64,000 bases of DNA from Heterotrichella gracilis (GCA_032358255.1 JAULBX010009547.1:45411-109410); one strand, 5' to 3'. Positions 24,101-35,283 are shown, counted from the stretch's first letter. Notes: generated by a model from the sequence alone, not told the origin. Made by a program: numbers and translations.

Positions 24101-26437
24101 TAGTGGGGAGGATGCAATGCGGGGATTCTTTCAGAATACAGGGGGGGTAATCTGGAAGTAGGGAGACCACATGGTGTTAACATGTAGGTCAATTTTAAAA
24201 ATCCTGGTACTTATTCTTGCGCAATTAATGCCAGGCCGGTCCCTAAGCATGCGGGTTCAAAGTATGCCACTGACCCCCCCTTCTTCCCTCCTCCTCAGGT
24301 CCTGAAGCGCATCAACGCTGAGATTGAGGCACAGCGCAAGGCGGGTGCAGACCTACCCCCACCTCCCAAGACAGCCATTGCGGGGCCAGAGTACTTTGGG
24401 TTTAACCAGGGAGACGTGCGCAGCCTGAACCCTAAACCCTGCTTTAGCTTCAAGCAGGCACTCGTTCAACCCTCAACCCTGACAATTACCATTACACCCT
24501 GTTTTGGCTTCACAGCAAGAGCCATCTGCAAACCACACATATGCACGCCATGCCTCGTGCCTGCTATGCTCCCTTACATGTTGTTGCATCCATGCCCCCT
24601 AATTTCATACATCTAATGCTGACGTTACTCCTTTACCTATCATCCTTCCCGCCCGCAGATCATGGATGCTGTTGAGGCGCTGGACCCCGACCACCGCTGC
24701 ACCCTGTCCTGGCTGACCCTAACCCTGCACCCTAAACACTCATCACACACTACCTCCCATGCTGATCATGGACGCGGTAGAGGTACCTGACCCCAACCAT
24801 CGCTGCACCTTGTACCCTAGAAAACGTCAACCACTCATCACACAATCACCTTTCCTGCAGATCATGGACGCGGTAGAGGCGCTTGACCCCGACCACCGCT
24901 GCGCGCTGTACTGGGTGGGCAAGGAGGAGCGACAGGCTGTGGCGTCAGGCGCACCCATGGCGCAGCGGGCACCGCGGGAGCAGAGGGCATCGCGTGGGCC
25001 CAGGGCTGGGGGTAGCGGCAGGGGCAAGGGGAAGCGCAGGAGGTGAGAGGGGGAATTGATTATGGTTGCGGCTGCATGTGCGCCGGGTGGGTGTAGCTAG
25101 TGAGGTGTCCGCACGCAGTGCAGTCCTGTTGTCCACGCGCTGCACAAAGTGTTGTTGAAGGCATGCTAGGAGCTGGTGTAGTGCTGTAGGCAAACAGACT
25201 GCGTGTGGAGGGCTGCTCGCCTATATGTAGCCTTGAACTGGAAAAGAAAAGTAACGGTTATGAATGCTTGCATTGTAAAAACAATATGCTTCGACTTGGG
25301 AATACCCACACTGCTTCCTCGGTGCCCTAATCCGCTTCCCCCCTGTCCCCAGGAGCGATGACGAGGATGACTATGGGGATGAGCTGGGCAGTGATGAGGA
25401 GGCAGCGGTCATGAGCAAGTACGCGGCGGGAGGAGGTTGAAGAGGGGGGGGGGGGGGGGAGGGATTGTGTAGTTGCGGCAATGACCCATGTGTACACCTC
25501 TCAAGCTGTGTTGGTGGTGCCAATCAAGCCCTGTGCCCAACCCACATTCTTTTTTATTTAATATAGATTTTTGAATATTAGTTGAAAACAAATACTATTT
25601 TAAATTCAAACCCTGTTCCCAACCCACTTCCCAAGTGCCCATCCTTTGCCCACCACTCTATTCCCACCTTTGCCATTGGACCGCCCCGCACTGCATGGGC
25701 CCCCACCCACATCTCACGCACTGCACTGCACCCTCCAGCCATGGCCGTTCCCACCCATCTACACCCACACCACATCCACACACCAACTGCCACCTCTCCC
25801 ACGGCTGTGCTCACCCCATCCTCCATCCTCCACCCCCTCTTCCCACCCCCCTCACCACCCCCCACCCCCCACCGCAGCAGGTGGTCTGCCGTGAACCGCG
25901 GGGAGCGATACCGCAAGCGCTGCGCGGACGGCGGCGACGATGCAGCGGATGACGATAACCCTCTGCCGGGTTTCATCGACCCCATTACCCTAGAGCCGGT
26001 GTCCAACCCTGCCATCTCGCCCTATGGGCACGTCATGGGGGAGGCGACATGGAAGGTGGGTGAGAGGAGGGGCAAAAATCCATCGGAGCCAGTCTGTATA
26101 ATAAGTGATCTTATAATTAAAATTTGATTATTGTCATTGGTAGAAAACAATTCATTTGTGTTTATCTTATATCAGACCAATGCACGCTTGTCAACGGGCT
26201 CGTCTACTGCCACCGCATCCTGACATGGGAAAATAGAAACTCAACCGGTATTGTTTGTAAGCCATGCAGCCTGCCAGCCTGACCTCCCCCTCACCCCCTC
26301 GCCCCCTATCCCCGCAGGCTGTGCTTGCCGAGCACCAGCAGTGCCCCTTCACCAAGCAGCCGCTCAAATGGCGCGACGTCAAGGTGCTCACAAAGCTCAA
26401 CATTGACAGGTACAGGGACCAGATCATACAGTCGTGA
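18193..26437 (+). CDS. Nuclear protein with UBA/CUE-like, FYRN-FYRC and C-terminal U-box domains
   Basis: Nineteen exons: 18193-18317, 18455-18527, 18741-18797, 19016-19092, 19279-19456, 19713-19827, 20213-20402, 20748-20833, 21098-21300, 21570-21754, 22034-22358, 22726-23007, 23246-23367, 23656-23878, 24299-24415, 24861-25042, 25353-25418, 25881-26055, 26318-26437. They sum to 966 codons plus stop with no frame break. A helical N-terminus (LQRKMLEQYEKREKQRQ) leads into a UBA/CUE-like segment (ITELMDICPDINEQEAAKAL). A long acidic, Ala/Pro/Lys-rich middle follows. FYRN spans ~675-745 (WFNAGYIFPPGFKSQVHFRS) and FYRC ~780-815 (GPEYFGFNQGDIMDAVEAL). A basic/acidic linker leads to a U-box (GFIDPITLEPVSNPAISPYG, then HQQCPFTKQPLKWRDVKVL). 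FYR domains occur in chromatin proteins (MLL, TBRG1). U-boxes recruit E2 enzymes. I infer a chromatin-associated E3 ligase, but the combined architecture is unfamiliar to me. Confidence 0.85.
19457..19592. repeat. Intronic minisatellite, ~35-bp unit, four copies
   Basis: Starting at the donor of exon 19279-19456, the unit GGCACCACCACCACTGCCAA followed by TGTTTGACCCAT is repeated about four times with small changes. The first copy overlaps the exon/donor boundary. Confidence 0.85.
21416..21470. repeat. Echo of exon 21098-21300 end
   Basis: GGGTCCAGGGATGACAAACG and CTGGCCAAAGTGGTGTGTG at 21419-21462 echo GGGTCCCCGGGATGACAAGC and CTGGCCAAAGTGGTGCGTGT of the upstream exon end (21235-21308). The copy has lost the ~40 bases in between. 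Confidence 0.65.
23946..24033. repeat. Echo of the FYRN exon end plus donor
   Basis: Positions 23946-24033 repeat 23795-23884: the last ~80 bases of exon 23656-23878, still in frame, and its GTACGTG donor. A TTTTAGGGTTTAGGGTTAAG tract (23922-23942) lies between them. If the second donor were used with a cryptic acceptor, a duplicated peptide segment would result. Confidence 0.9.
24648..24815. repeat. Two echoes of the FYRC exon start
   Basis: Copies of the acceptor plus first ~50 bases of exon 24861-25042 (ATCATGGACGCGGTAGAGGC) occur at 24648-24712 and 24757-24812. Each is followed by CCCTAAC/CCCTAAA-type sequence. The first keeps a CCGCAG acceptor and encodes MDAVEALDPDHRC before drifting off. 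Confidence 0.9.
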
Positions 26438-27868
26438 GGGGAAGGGCACATGGGTCAATCGGAGGTACACAGCCAGAGGGCCACAGGAAGTTGCATATGG
26501 GTGGCTGTGGGTGGGAGAGATTTGGGTGGCAGCTCAATGTGGAGGGCCACCTGTGGGCTATGTCAAAGGTTGTGGGGTGTGGGGTTTTGACAGCGGCAGT
26601 GCTGATGGCACTCCACACGGTAGTGGGGAGGTGCAGCGCCGACTGCGCAAATGCTGGCGGAGGGACCAGTGGTGGCCAACACGTGCGCGAGGTTGCAAGA
26701 GCTCTAGTGCTGTTGGGGCAGGGAGTCGGATTGAACTACCTCTCCTGCATTGCGCTTTAATTCACATAAGTTATATTATGTATTGATGTACCTAGGTAGG
26801 CAAGATGCCCTGCAAGTGACCCCTCGCTCTTTGCTGGAATGCAAAACCATGCTGGCCCTGGTCAGCCTGATATGATATCAGCATTGCATGTTTGTGCAGT
26901 GCTACTAAGCACCAAAGCACGTGATCTTCTTGCCAATTTTCCAATGATCAGTCGAAAAAGAAAAGTTTAAGATAATCGTCATGCCATGGACACAGCAGAT
27001 TCCAGTTTCCAGGCTACGTTGATTGTCAATGATATCATATCAAAACTTGCTTTTTGATGTACACTTGCCTGGTGTGTCAGTTTCAAACACATCAAAGTAT
27101 TATAACAAATTGTGTGATCAATCACTGATTGACGACAAGGCCAGCAATGGTCCATGGTATGCCAGAAAGCATTCATTTCCAAGTTGTAACAATGAATTAC
27201 AAGGCACAATTATGCGCACAACATGTCCTCCTTCGGTCATCCAGCGGACCAATTTGTTAGAATACTTTGATGAATAACCAGGAGTCCTGTCCGACACAAT
27301 ACGGTAAATTACAGTGATAAAATCACTGATGGATTTGAAATCCATCGTGATGTAATCCCAGCTCCCAAGTGGGCATGCATGCAGGCACCAGACTTAAACA
27401 CCTGACCAGCGCCATAATACTGATCACTAGGACTGGTGTAGTGACTGTAGTGAGGAAAAGTAATACCATAAATACCCATAAATGCCAGATTCCATCTCGA
27501 GGGGTCCCGCTGCTCTAACTTGCCATAATATCAGCAATTGATGGTTGCAATGCAGTACGTGCTGGCCTGAGATCACGGATTCCGAATCTTCAAATACATA
27601 GTACTCATGACGTTTGCAACGATGAGCCGATCTGCTGCATGTAACGCATATCCCTTGTGGAACGGTTTGGCACACCCCTGGAGCACACCGATTATCATCA
27701 GAACGCCCAGCATAATGATCAGAGCGCTCGCCGCAACATCATAATCAGAGCGCCCCACATCATGATCAAAGCCCCGCATCATAATCAGAGCGCCCCACAC
27801 CATAATCAGAGCGCTCCTCATCATAATCAGAGCGCCCCACATCATGATCAGCACACCCCACATCATGA
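26438..27868. other. Convergent spacer FYR-U-box / JMJD6
   Basis: No gene seen. The right end carries a minisatellite (27700-27882) that reaches the JMJD6 stop codon. A perfect short palindrome (ATGGATTT g AAATCCAT) occurs near 27328-27344. Confidence 0.5.
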
Positions 27869-27882
27869 TCAGTGCGCCGTGG
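27700..27882. repeat. Minisatellite, ~21-bp unit
   Basis: About eight imperfect copies of a unit like CAGAGCGCCCCACATCATGA run across 27700-27882. Units alternate CATCATGATC and CATCATAATC. The array overlaps the last coding bases and stop codon (27869-27871) of JMJD6, so length changes could alter its C-terminus or 3' UTR. Confidence 0.85.
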
Positions 27883-30800
27883 TCACAACACTCTCGTAGG
27901 CCTCTGCATGCTCTGCTGCCTGCGCTGTCCCCTCCCCTCCCTCCGCATCACCACACCCCTTGCGGCGCTTTGCCGGCTGGTCCACAGCACCCCCGTCATC
28001 CGCATCACTGCACCGCCACATGACATCAGCAATTGGTGACCATGACGAGGAAAACAAGAGGCTGGTGCAATCTGTCCTCATGCCTCACCCGCCATGCCCC
28101 CCACCATGTACGCCGCGTACAGTACGTGCCTTGCGCCCGCCACCACCGCCACCCGCCACCACCGCCACCCGCCACCGCCGACAACCGTCCAGCCCCCCCC
28201 CATTAGCCTTTTCCATCCAAACCCCGCATGCAGCACCCACCCACCAAACTCCTGGTCCCCGCTATGCAACCCACCTCCCACTGGAGGAGCTTTCCCCACC
28301 CACAACCCGCATGATGCTCACCCCTGCATACCCACCAACACCCACAGCCCCCACACCCACAGCCCCCACACCCACCTCTCACTGGATCTGCTGCTGCTGC
28401 TGCTGGAGGAGGAGGAGGAAGAAGAAGAAGACGAGGAGGATGAACTGGTGCATGATTCATCCTCGCCCCGCGCCGCCATGCCCCCAGCCACCGCAGCCAG
28501 GTCGGGCCGCTCGCCCCCCAGCGCATCCAGCCACCGTCGCGCCATCTTGGGGCGGCCCCGCAGCGTGTGCTTCCACACCCTCGGGAAGTTGGCGGAGCTG
28601 GCGTAGTTGTGCGTGACGGCAACCGTGAAGTCCAAGTTGAGGACTGCATGCCACCACCCCCCCGGGACATACATGGTCTCGCCAGGGCCCTGTGGGGCGG
28701 GCGGGAGGGTGGGAGGCGGGGGACGTGGAACAGGACAGAATGGCATTGCCGGCATGCCGAATGGTAAGGTGGGGCGTGGGGCACCGCAGCCACATAGCCG
28801 CCACAACCAATTTTTCCTTTGTTCTCTTTTGCAGTGATAAATGCACTGAAATTTTGCACATGAAACCCAAGTATTGGAAGGGAGATAAAATTCCTGCTAC
28901 TGGGGTTAACATACGTGATTACACATATTGAAACCTGTTTGTTTCCTTCAATACATTAATCTCCATTACGTACCTGGATGACATCCACAGGCCTGGCGAC
29001 GGGCCAGTCGGGGCGCTGCGTGCGCGGGTACACGTGCGTGAACCAGCTGGCGGCCTCACGCTCCACCCCGGGCTCGCGCGGGGCGCAGAACTGGCGGGGC
29101 GTGCCGGGCGGGAACAGCGCCCACCGCTTGTGCCCCCGCAGCAGCGCGTTCCATGCGCTCGTGGCCAACGGGTCGATGTGCAGGCCGCTGCCGCTGCGCC
29201 CCGGGCCGATCACCACCCACCTGCGATGGTGAATCGCGTTACTCGAGTGCCATCATGTGAGGCGTGATGGTGTGGAATCAGAGCTGATGGGGCGCGCCGG
29301 GCGGGAGAGGTGCGTTTCATATGCATGATGCCCTGGTAGTCAAGGATGAATAGAATGCTCCCCAAAGGTCGGTCCCAAGCCTCAGCCCTCTTTCTCAGCA
29401 TACACACCATGCCCCAATAAAAACCATAGAACTGCCCCCCCCACCCACCCACCCACACCCACCTGTAGGGCGGCCTGCGCTTCTCCCCTGCAAGCCGCAT
29501 GAGGTCCTCCTGGCAGAAAGGTGGCAGGCGGTAGTCCCCTGCCATGGCTCGGCTGCCCTGGCGATCCGCAAAGGTCCCATCGAAGATGTACAGCGGGGAG
29601 TCGTCTCGGGAGTGGTCTGGGTGCGCCAGGTATGCCAGGTAGTGCTTCAGCTTGAGGCGCACTGCATAGCCCTCGTCGTCCGCACCAACCTGTGCGCCGG
29701 GGTTGATTTCCTGGTTAAAATGAATGTTTTTCATTTGACAATCCAAAATAATCACGGAAATATGCATGCGTTGCAACGGCGGCTTGTCTCGGGAATGGTG
29801 TGGGTATGCCAGGTATGCCCAAGCTTGAGGCGCCCTCGGCATCGGCACCAACTGTGAACGCACTCATGGTTTGAATTAATCAGATAAACATACATTTTTT
29901 TTATAAAGCATTATAATCATTCCAGTGACCCACCTTGAATTTGTGGTCCCCAAAGCGCTCCACCAAGCGCTCAGGCGCCCACTCCTTCCTTGCCCGCCAG
30001 GTATCGCACACCCCCGTAATCACCACAGGCAGCCGAGGGGCCTCAAAGCGCTGCGCAAAGCTCTCGGGGGTCAGCTCCGAAATGTGCACCCGGGGCACGG
30101 TGTCGATGATGCCCTCGGTTGACAGCAGGGTGCTGTCTGCATAGCGGTGCTTCTGCCTGGATAGGACAGGGAGTGGATGTTGTTCAGCAGCGAAATTCAA
30201 TCAGTCATTCGATTAGGGTTTGGGGTTTTGGGTTTAGGGTAACATGGGCATGTCTCGGGGACAGATCCGAGATGTGCACCCCGGGCACAGTGTCGATGAT
30301 GCCCTCGGTGGAGAGTAGGGGGCTGTCGGCGTACCGGTGCTTCTGCCTGCAAATTTTGGGGTTTAGGGTCAGATAGGGTATCGCTTTACACTTCTGCTTG
30401 TAAGGCAGGGAAGTCCCGAGGAAACAACCTTGTCCAGATGGTGGCTGTGGTAAAACAGCACGTACAAATAAGGCATGCGCAAAGTACGTGTGGCTTGACC
30501 TGCACAATCTTTCACTTCCGTCCATCGAAAATAGTCAACCCAACGATAAACATGTAGTTTTTTGTTATAATATAATACAATGTAATATAAAGTGTGCATT
30601 CTCAACATGATACCGCACCAGTCTCCCTTGGACACGCTGAGCTCGCTGCGCGCCGCTCTCTTGGCTGCCCGTATCTTGCGCTCCAGGCGCCTGCAGCCGT
30701 GTCGGGGCTGGTTAGGGTTTAGGGTATTGGGGCTTGAATAACCACGGCTTAGAGCACCTTACACCATACTGGAGTGGTATGTTTGAGCCTATCTTGTGCC

Positions 30801-31199
30801 CCAGGTTTTTGTGTTCACGTGGGGCTGGGGCCTGATGAGGACACTGCCATTGGCTATGTATATTTACTGACACGAGAGATGGGCGACAAAAAGGATAATG
30901 GAACTGCACTTTTCCAAAGAGTCCTTTTGGTTTTCAATTTTTTTTGTAATTTTCCTCCGTGTGTTGCATTTCAAGTTGTGCTTTACTATGCTCACGATGC
31001 ATTTACCTAGTCGTGCATCTACTATGCATGCATATGCCATGGAACAACGAGGTGTGCCAGTGCGGACTCACTCTTCGGCATCCAGCTCCCCATCGCGTTC
31101 TTGACACGTCTGATTTTCGTTTCCGTCTTGCTGCGGCTGTTGTGTGCCAGTTTCCGTGGTGGGTGGGTCGCCCAACTCAGAGTACGAGCAGGGCGCCAT
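27869..31199 (-). CDS. JMJD6: JmjC-domain lysyl hydroxylase/arginine demethylase (JMJD6)
   Basis: Nuclear Fe(II)/2OG oxygenase; JMJD6 hydroxylates lysines in splicing factors and histones. Exons from the 5' end: 31199-31072, 30690-30619, 30156-29934, 29689-29463, 29220-28974, 28689-28376, 28007-27869; all phases close, 449 aa (human JMJD6 is about 400). Strong family blocks: [13 protein letters not shown] near the N-terminus, [70 protein letters not shown] and [15 protein letters not shown]. Fe ligands are H231, D233 and H313. A run of 19 serines (~381-399) followed by a basic stretch (QPAKRRKG) mirrors the poly-Ser and basic C-terminus of animal JMJD6. The downstream neighbour on this strand is the acyltransferase gene, about 1.1 kb upstream. 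Introns contain echoes at 29755-29850, 30250-30352 and 30786-30812. Confidence 0.95.
29755..29850. repeat. Echo of JMJD6 exon 29463-29689 start
   Basis: GTCTCGGGAATGGTGTGGG, GCCAGGTATGCC and AGCTTGAGGCGCCCTCG at 29783-29842 echo the 5' half of the exon at 29598-29690. The copy lies upstream of the exon in transcript order, inside the preceding intron, and is partly deleted. Confidence 0.8.
30210..30372. repeat. Echo of JMJD6 exon 29934-30156 start, flanked by telomere-like tracts
   Basis: Positions 30250-30352 copy the acceptor and first ~90 bases of exon 29934-30156 with scattered substitutions. The reading frame and a GCAG acceptor are still intact. TTTGGGTTTAGGG (30215-30240) and GGGGTTTAGGGTC (30357-30370) bracket the copy. 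A further short echo of exon 30619-30690 (ATCTTGTGCCCCAGG) is at ~30786-30812, beside GGGTTTAGGG at 30714-30723. Confidence 0.88.
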
Positions 31200-32322
31200 A
31201 CACGGCTGCACACTATTAATCCCCTCACCACCCTACGTAATAAATAAGCTGGATACGATGCAAGTCAACTGTTGGAGGCAACGTGCAGACGTTAGGGCTG
31301 GAAGCGGCCAGAGTATTGCCTACACGCTATTATGTAGGGTGATACTTCTATGACACTTGAGCCGGCCTGCGGGAGGGTTATACACAATTAGCTGGTTTGG
31401 AAGACATACAAGGCTCCATGCAGCGAAGTACGAAAATTTCACTGCGTAATACACATGTGCAACGACTGTGCCCGTTCGGAGGGTAGTCCACCTGTTATAA
31501 CTTAGAAGAGTGCAACTTGCGGCGCAATCCTGGTATGGCGCAGACAAAACCCTACATTAGGTTTTAGGGGCTTCCCAGGTGCGACTCTCGGCAGGGCAAG
31601 CTGCATATATGTTTCAAACTGACTTGGTTATTGCGGCCAAGCGATGTTGCAGGGCGACAGAGACCCTCTGCAGAGGCTGGTGCTTATCCCAAACCGCAAC
31701 TAGTACTCTTTACAACACACCCCCCGGTCACCTTGCACAGAGTGGACCAGTCACTACAGGTGCGCTCGGCATCGCCTCACCAGCACTGTAACGACTGATC
31801 ACAATGTCAAATACAGCATATAGTATAGCAACGATACGTGTTGCGCAACTGAGTGTGGCGTGCTATGCATGCGGCATCCGGCCAACGGCTGCTGCAGTGA
31901 GGCCAGTGGGGCATACATACCAAATGCTTGCCAATGGCAACGAAACGGGGGGTTGTTAACACAACAAAAAATGTGGGCAATGAGTGTATGCCCTCAGTGG
32001 CTTGAAGTGCAAGTCCTGCCGCCACCTGCTTTTAAACCCTAGCTGCAAACCCTTAGCAAACCTCCTTGCAAGCTGCACCTGTCACATGCGCAGCACGTGC
32101 GCGATGAGGTAAAGGCTCTCCTGGTGACCTCCCCTTGCGCCACGCACGCACGCATGGCGGCGCCACACTGGCGCCCACGCATGGTGGCAATGCCATGGCC
32201 AACCCCACTGGTGGGGGATCTGCACGCCCTGCTGATTCGCACCCCAGGCGCGCTGCCAGTGGCACAGTACGGACTGCATTCCCAACTTTGTGCACCACAC
32301 GGCCACTGTCAGCGACCGAGGC
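31200..32322. other. Spacer between acyltransferase 3' end and JMJD6 start
   Basis: Both neighbours are on the minus strand. The spacer should contain the acyltransferase terminator/poly(A) region and the JMJD6 promoter. No gene or conserved motif was recognised. Confidence 0.5.
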
Positions 32323-35283
32323 TCAGCTGTACTTGCTTGGGGTCTGCGTGAGGTCAGCGACGCCGTCCTTGTCCAGCATGCCAGGTGGCGCCAGCACGCG
32401 CCTGCCATCCCAGCTCACAGACACGCCGCCACGCACCAGCGCCTGCAGCACCAGGCACACGCTGCAGGTAAGCGCTGTGTACAATTACTTTGTCGGCACA
32501 TCCAGAGTCAGCATTCCCCAGCGTACCTCACCCAATAGTTCACTAGCTGCCGTGCTGTGCAGGTATGCTACTCAAGCCATAAACCCCAGTTCCCACCTCA
32601 CCAGGTGCAATTCGCCACGCTGATCCACCAGCAGCATTGCCCAGCGCCTGTCCACACGTGCGCACCCTAAACCCAGAAATCCTAACCCTTACCCTAGAAC
32701 CCTACACCCTACACCCCCACTCACCAGGTACCCTTCGTGCCCCTGGCCCACCAGCCGCATCCCCAGCGCCTGGCCACACATGCGCACCCTGAACACGAAA
32801 CCCATACCCTAACCCCCTCATCAGGTACTCTTCATGGCCCTGGTCCACCAGCGGCATCCGTAGCGCCTGGCTACACACCCTAAACCCTAAAATCCTAAAC
32901 CCTAAACCCCCTTACCAGGTATTCTTCGTGTCCCTGGTCCACCAGCGGCATCCCCAACGCCTTGCTGCATGCGCGCCGCACGTTGTGTGCATACAGGACC
33001 GGGTCCTCTCGCTCTTCTTGTGAGGGCACGTAGGGGGCCAGGATGTGCACATCCAGGCGGTTGTGCACCTGGCACATCAGGCGCACCTGCGGCAGGGGGA
33101 GGAATGGAGGTGAATATGAGGGGCTGTAAAAGTATGAACGTCTACGTGTTTTCTGAATCTCTCTTTTTCCTGGTTGTAGTCCTGGCACACCAGGCGCGCC
33201 TGGGGCAGAAGTGCAGCAATAGTGTTGCATGGCTACAGGCATTACTGACATTCACGTGTGCTTGCATGACTGTGCCTGTTTGACCAACCGCGATAGCTTT
33301 TTGTGTCATTTTAAGGGCAAGAGTTGTTTGAACCCTGTGCCATACATTCCACAACATGAACCCTCCACCCCATAAACGCTTCAACACAATAAACCTTGAT
33401 CAGTGTACTCACAAAGTGCCAGCCTTCGTTGATGATGCCCCACGCTGGGTTGAGGTGCGGGTTGCCGTACTTGAGAAGCACAGGCAGCACGGGAACACCG
33501 GGCACAAAGGCGCCTGTTCTGAATCTGAGCAGGCTCCGCCCATCCCCACAGGTCCCCTCTGGACTCATCACCAGCATGGGGTACCGCCGATCATGCACCC
33601 TGCATGTGCCACATGAAGCCATCAGGCCACCGCCAGTCACACACAGTTTACAGTGGGCATGTACATGAGATCCACGAGGTATTGCCAGTGACGTGGGAAT
33701 TACATGCCACGGTGCACATCAGCCCTGCCGGAAAGCGAGACTACCCCCCTGCATGCCGCACCCACCTGCCTGCGATGAGCTTGGCCACCTGCTGGCGTGG
33801 CGCCCCGTCAAAGGCGGTTGCCTTGCCCTTGCGTATGGAGGGCACGTAGATGTTTTGGAATGCCTTGATGCAGGTGCCAACCAGCGGGAGGTCGCGGTTG
33901 GCATCCTTGCTCACGCCGCTGGGGGCAAACAGCCACATCATCACGATGCTGTCCACCCAGGACACATGGTTGAAGATGCCGATCTGCAGCGGTGAGGGGT
34001 GTAGGGTTTAGGGTCAGGGTTTAGGATTAGGAGAGAACGGTCAGCGCCCTAAACCCTAAACCCTTAATCGCCAGACCATGACAATGCTGTCCACCCACGA
34101 CACATGGTTCAAGATGCCATTCTGCAGCAGTTAGCATGCAGGGATCAAGCTTGGGTGAGGGGACAGCAGTCAGCACACTAGACCCTGAACCATCAAACCA
34201 CCAGACCATGACTATGCTGTCTAGTGCAGGTGCGCATCTTCCTCTCACCGCGCCAAGCTCTTCGGCGCGCTTGGCGTTCTCCCAGCTGTGCACTTTTATA
34301 CGGAAGCCAAGCACAAGGAGGATGGCGCCAGCGCAGTGCCTGCACCATAAAAAAGAGGGCACTGATTTACTTCCAACCTCACGCTGCATTATACCTGCAC
34401 TGTGCTGCTGTGACCATTCACTCTGCGACCTTGCAAACATCCCCTGGACCATGTATCCAAGGGTATGTGCTGCTATGGTCTGGTGGCTACCAGGTGGTAC
34501 ACTGAGAGTCAAGCAAACAGGATTGCACCACACGCTGCCTGAACCACACACGCCACACCACACCACAGTGGTACACACTCATGCTGTGGAACTGCACTGT
34601 AGCACTCTGCCACCTTCCTTTTTGAGTCAAGGTAGCCAAGGTTTGTGCGTGGCTGTGGGTGTGCATACATACCTGCTTGCCTTGACTATCCGCCGCCGCG
34701 CTGGCGGGAGCGGCTGGTCCATGGGCCTGCAGTGCACAACAACCTGTTGATGGTTTGGGTATGAGGTCCGTGCATAGCTCAAGGTCAGTTGCTGCACAGC
34801 TGCTGGCAGTGTCCTAGTCAGGGTACAGTGAGCGCAACCTGCACGGACTATGCCACTGCACATGCCAGCAGCGTACCAGTTGTAGGCCGCAGCAGCGCTG
34901 CAGCAGGCCAATATCACAAGGAAGAGGATCGCTATGATGACCCTTGGGATCAGGAGAGGGAGCAGCAACACCATCTGCACAGCTTCCCTGTGAGCAAAGT
35001 GGTTGTTTGAAGGTGAACAGCCCCTTGACATGCAAGTTTGGCCTGTCTGTGGCATGAACCACGGTGATGTACAGCCGGAAGAATCACTTTATTGAACCAA
35101 GAAAGTATGAGTGAAATTAAAGCACCAGACTGCGGACTGCCACTGTGCATGCGTGTATCGCCCTTTGTGCATGCATTGCATGCATTCCAGGCATGCCGCT
35201 TGCGATGCCTACCTCGCGGTGAAAGGGCTGCGTAGCTCCAGGAAGGGAGAATTGTGGGTGTCATACTTGTCTAACCTAACCAT
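32323..35283 (-). CDS. Lysophospholipid acyltransferase (LPCAT/LPEAT-like, PlsC family)
   Basis: ER membrane enzyme transferring acyl-CoA to lysophospholipids (Lands cycle). Exons from the 5' end: 35283-35213, 34987-34877, 34726-34673, 34339-34249, 33983-33766, 33599-33413, 33086-32916, 32442-32323; 340 aa, in frame throughout. It opens with MVRLDKYDTHNSPF, then one or two hydrophobic spans (MVLLLPLLIPRVIIAILFLV; AILLVLGF). Acyltransferase motif I is NHVSWVD (HX4D), motif II is around LVGTCIKAFQNIYV, and motif III is SPEGTCGDG with FRTGAFVPGVPVLPV. The order matches plant LPEAT1 and animal LPCATs. It is shorter than those proteins: no C-terminal EF-hands, only a short tail ending DLTQTPSKYS. 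Sn-position and headgroup preference cannot be read from the sequence. The intron after the 33086-32916 exon has three echoes of that exon end. Confidence 0.92.
32601..32912. repeat. Three echoes of an acyltransferase exon end with CCCTAAA tracts
   Basis: The real exon end and donor (32914-32975) are repeated at 32820-32876, 32722-32790 and 32601-32660, with divergence increasing with distance. Each copy keeps the CCACCAGC(G/C)GCAT core and a donor-like ACCAGGTA/CCAGGTGC on the minus strand. Between them lie runs such as AAACCCTAAAATCCTAAACC. Together with the true exon this makes four graded copies in about 370 bp. Confidence 0.93.
33990..34230. repeat. Echo of acyltransferase exon 33766-33983 start
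   Basis: Positions 34078-34132 copy the acceptor and first ~50 bases of the motif I exon (GCTGTCCACCCACGACACAT). It still encodes NHVSWVD-type residues and carries a CTGCAG acceptor. A shorter trace lies at 34200-34222. TAGGGTTTAGGGTC and CCCTAAACCCTAAACCC tracts occupy 34000-34068. Confidence 0.88.

Noticed and set aside
24652-24720. First copy of the FYRC exon start as a true exon
   Set aside because: It has a good acceptor, but the copy lacks the rest of the exon and drifts into CCCTAAC sequence; only 24861-25042 continues in frame to the next exon.
27700-27882. CRISPR-like array
   Set aside because: Units are contiguous and imperfect with no unique spacers; this is a eukaryotic minisatellite.
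28110-28150. Small extra JMJD6 exon encoding [13 protein letters not shown]
   Set aside because: Joining exon 28376 directly to 28007 closes the frame (AG|T), whereas including this piece breaks it.
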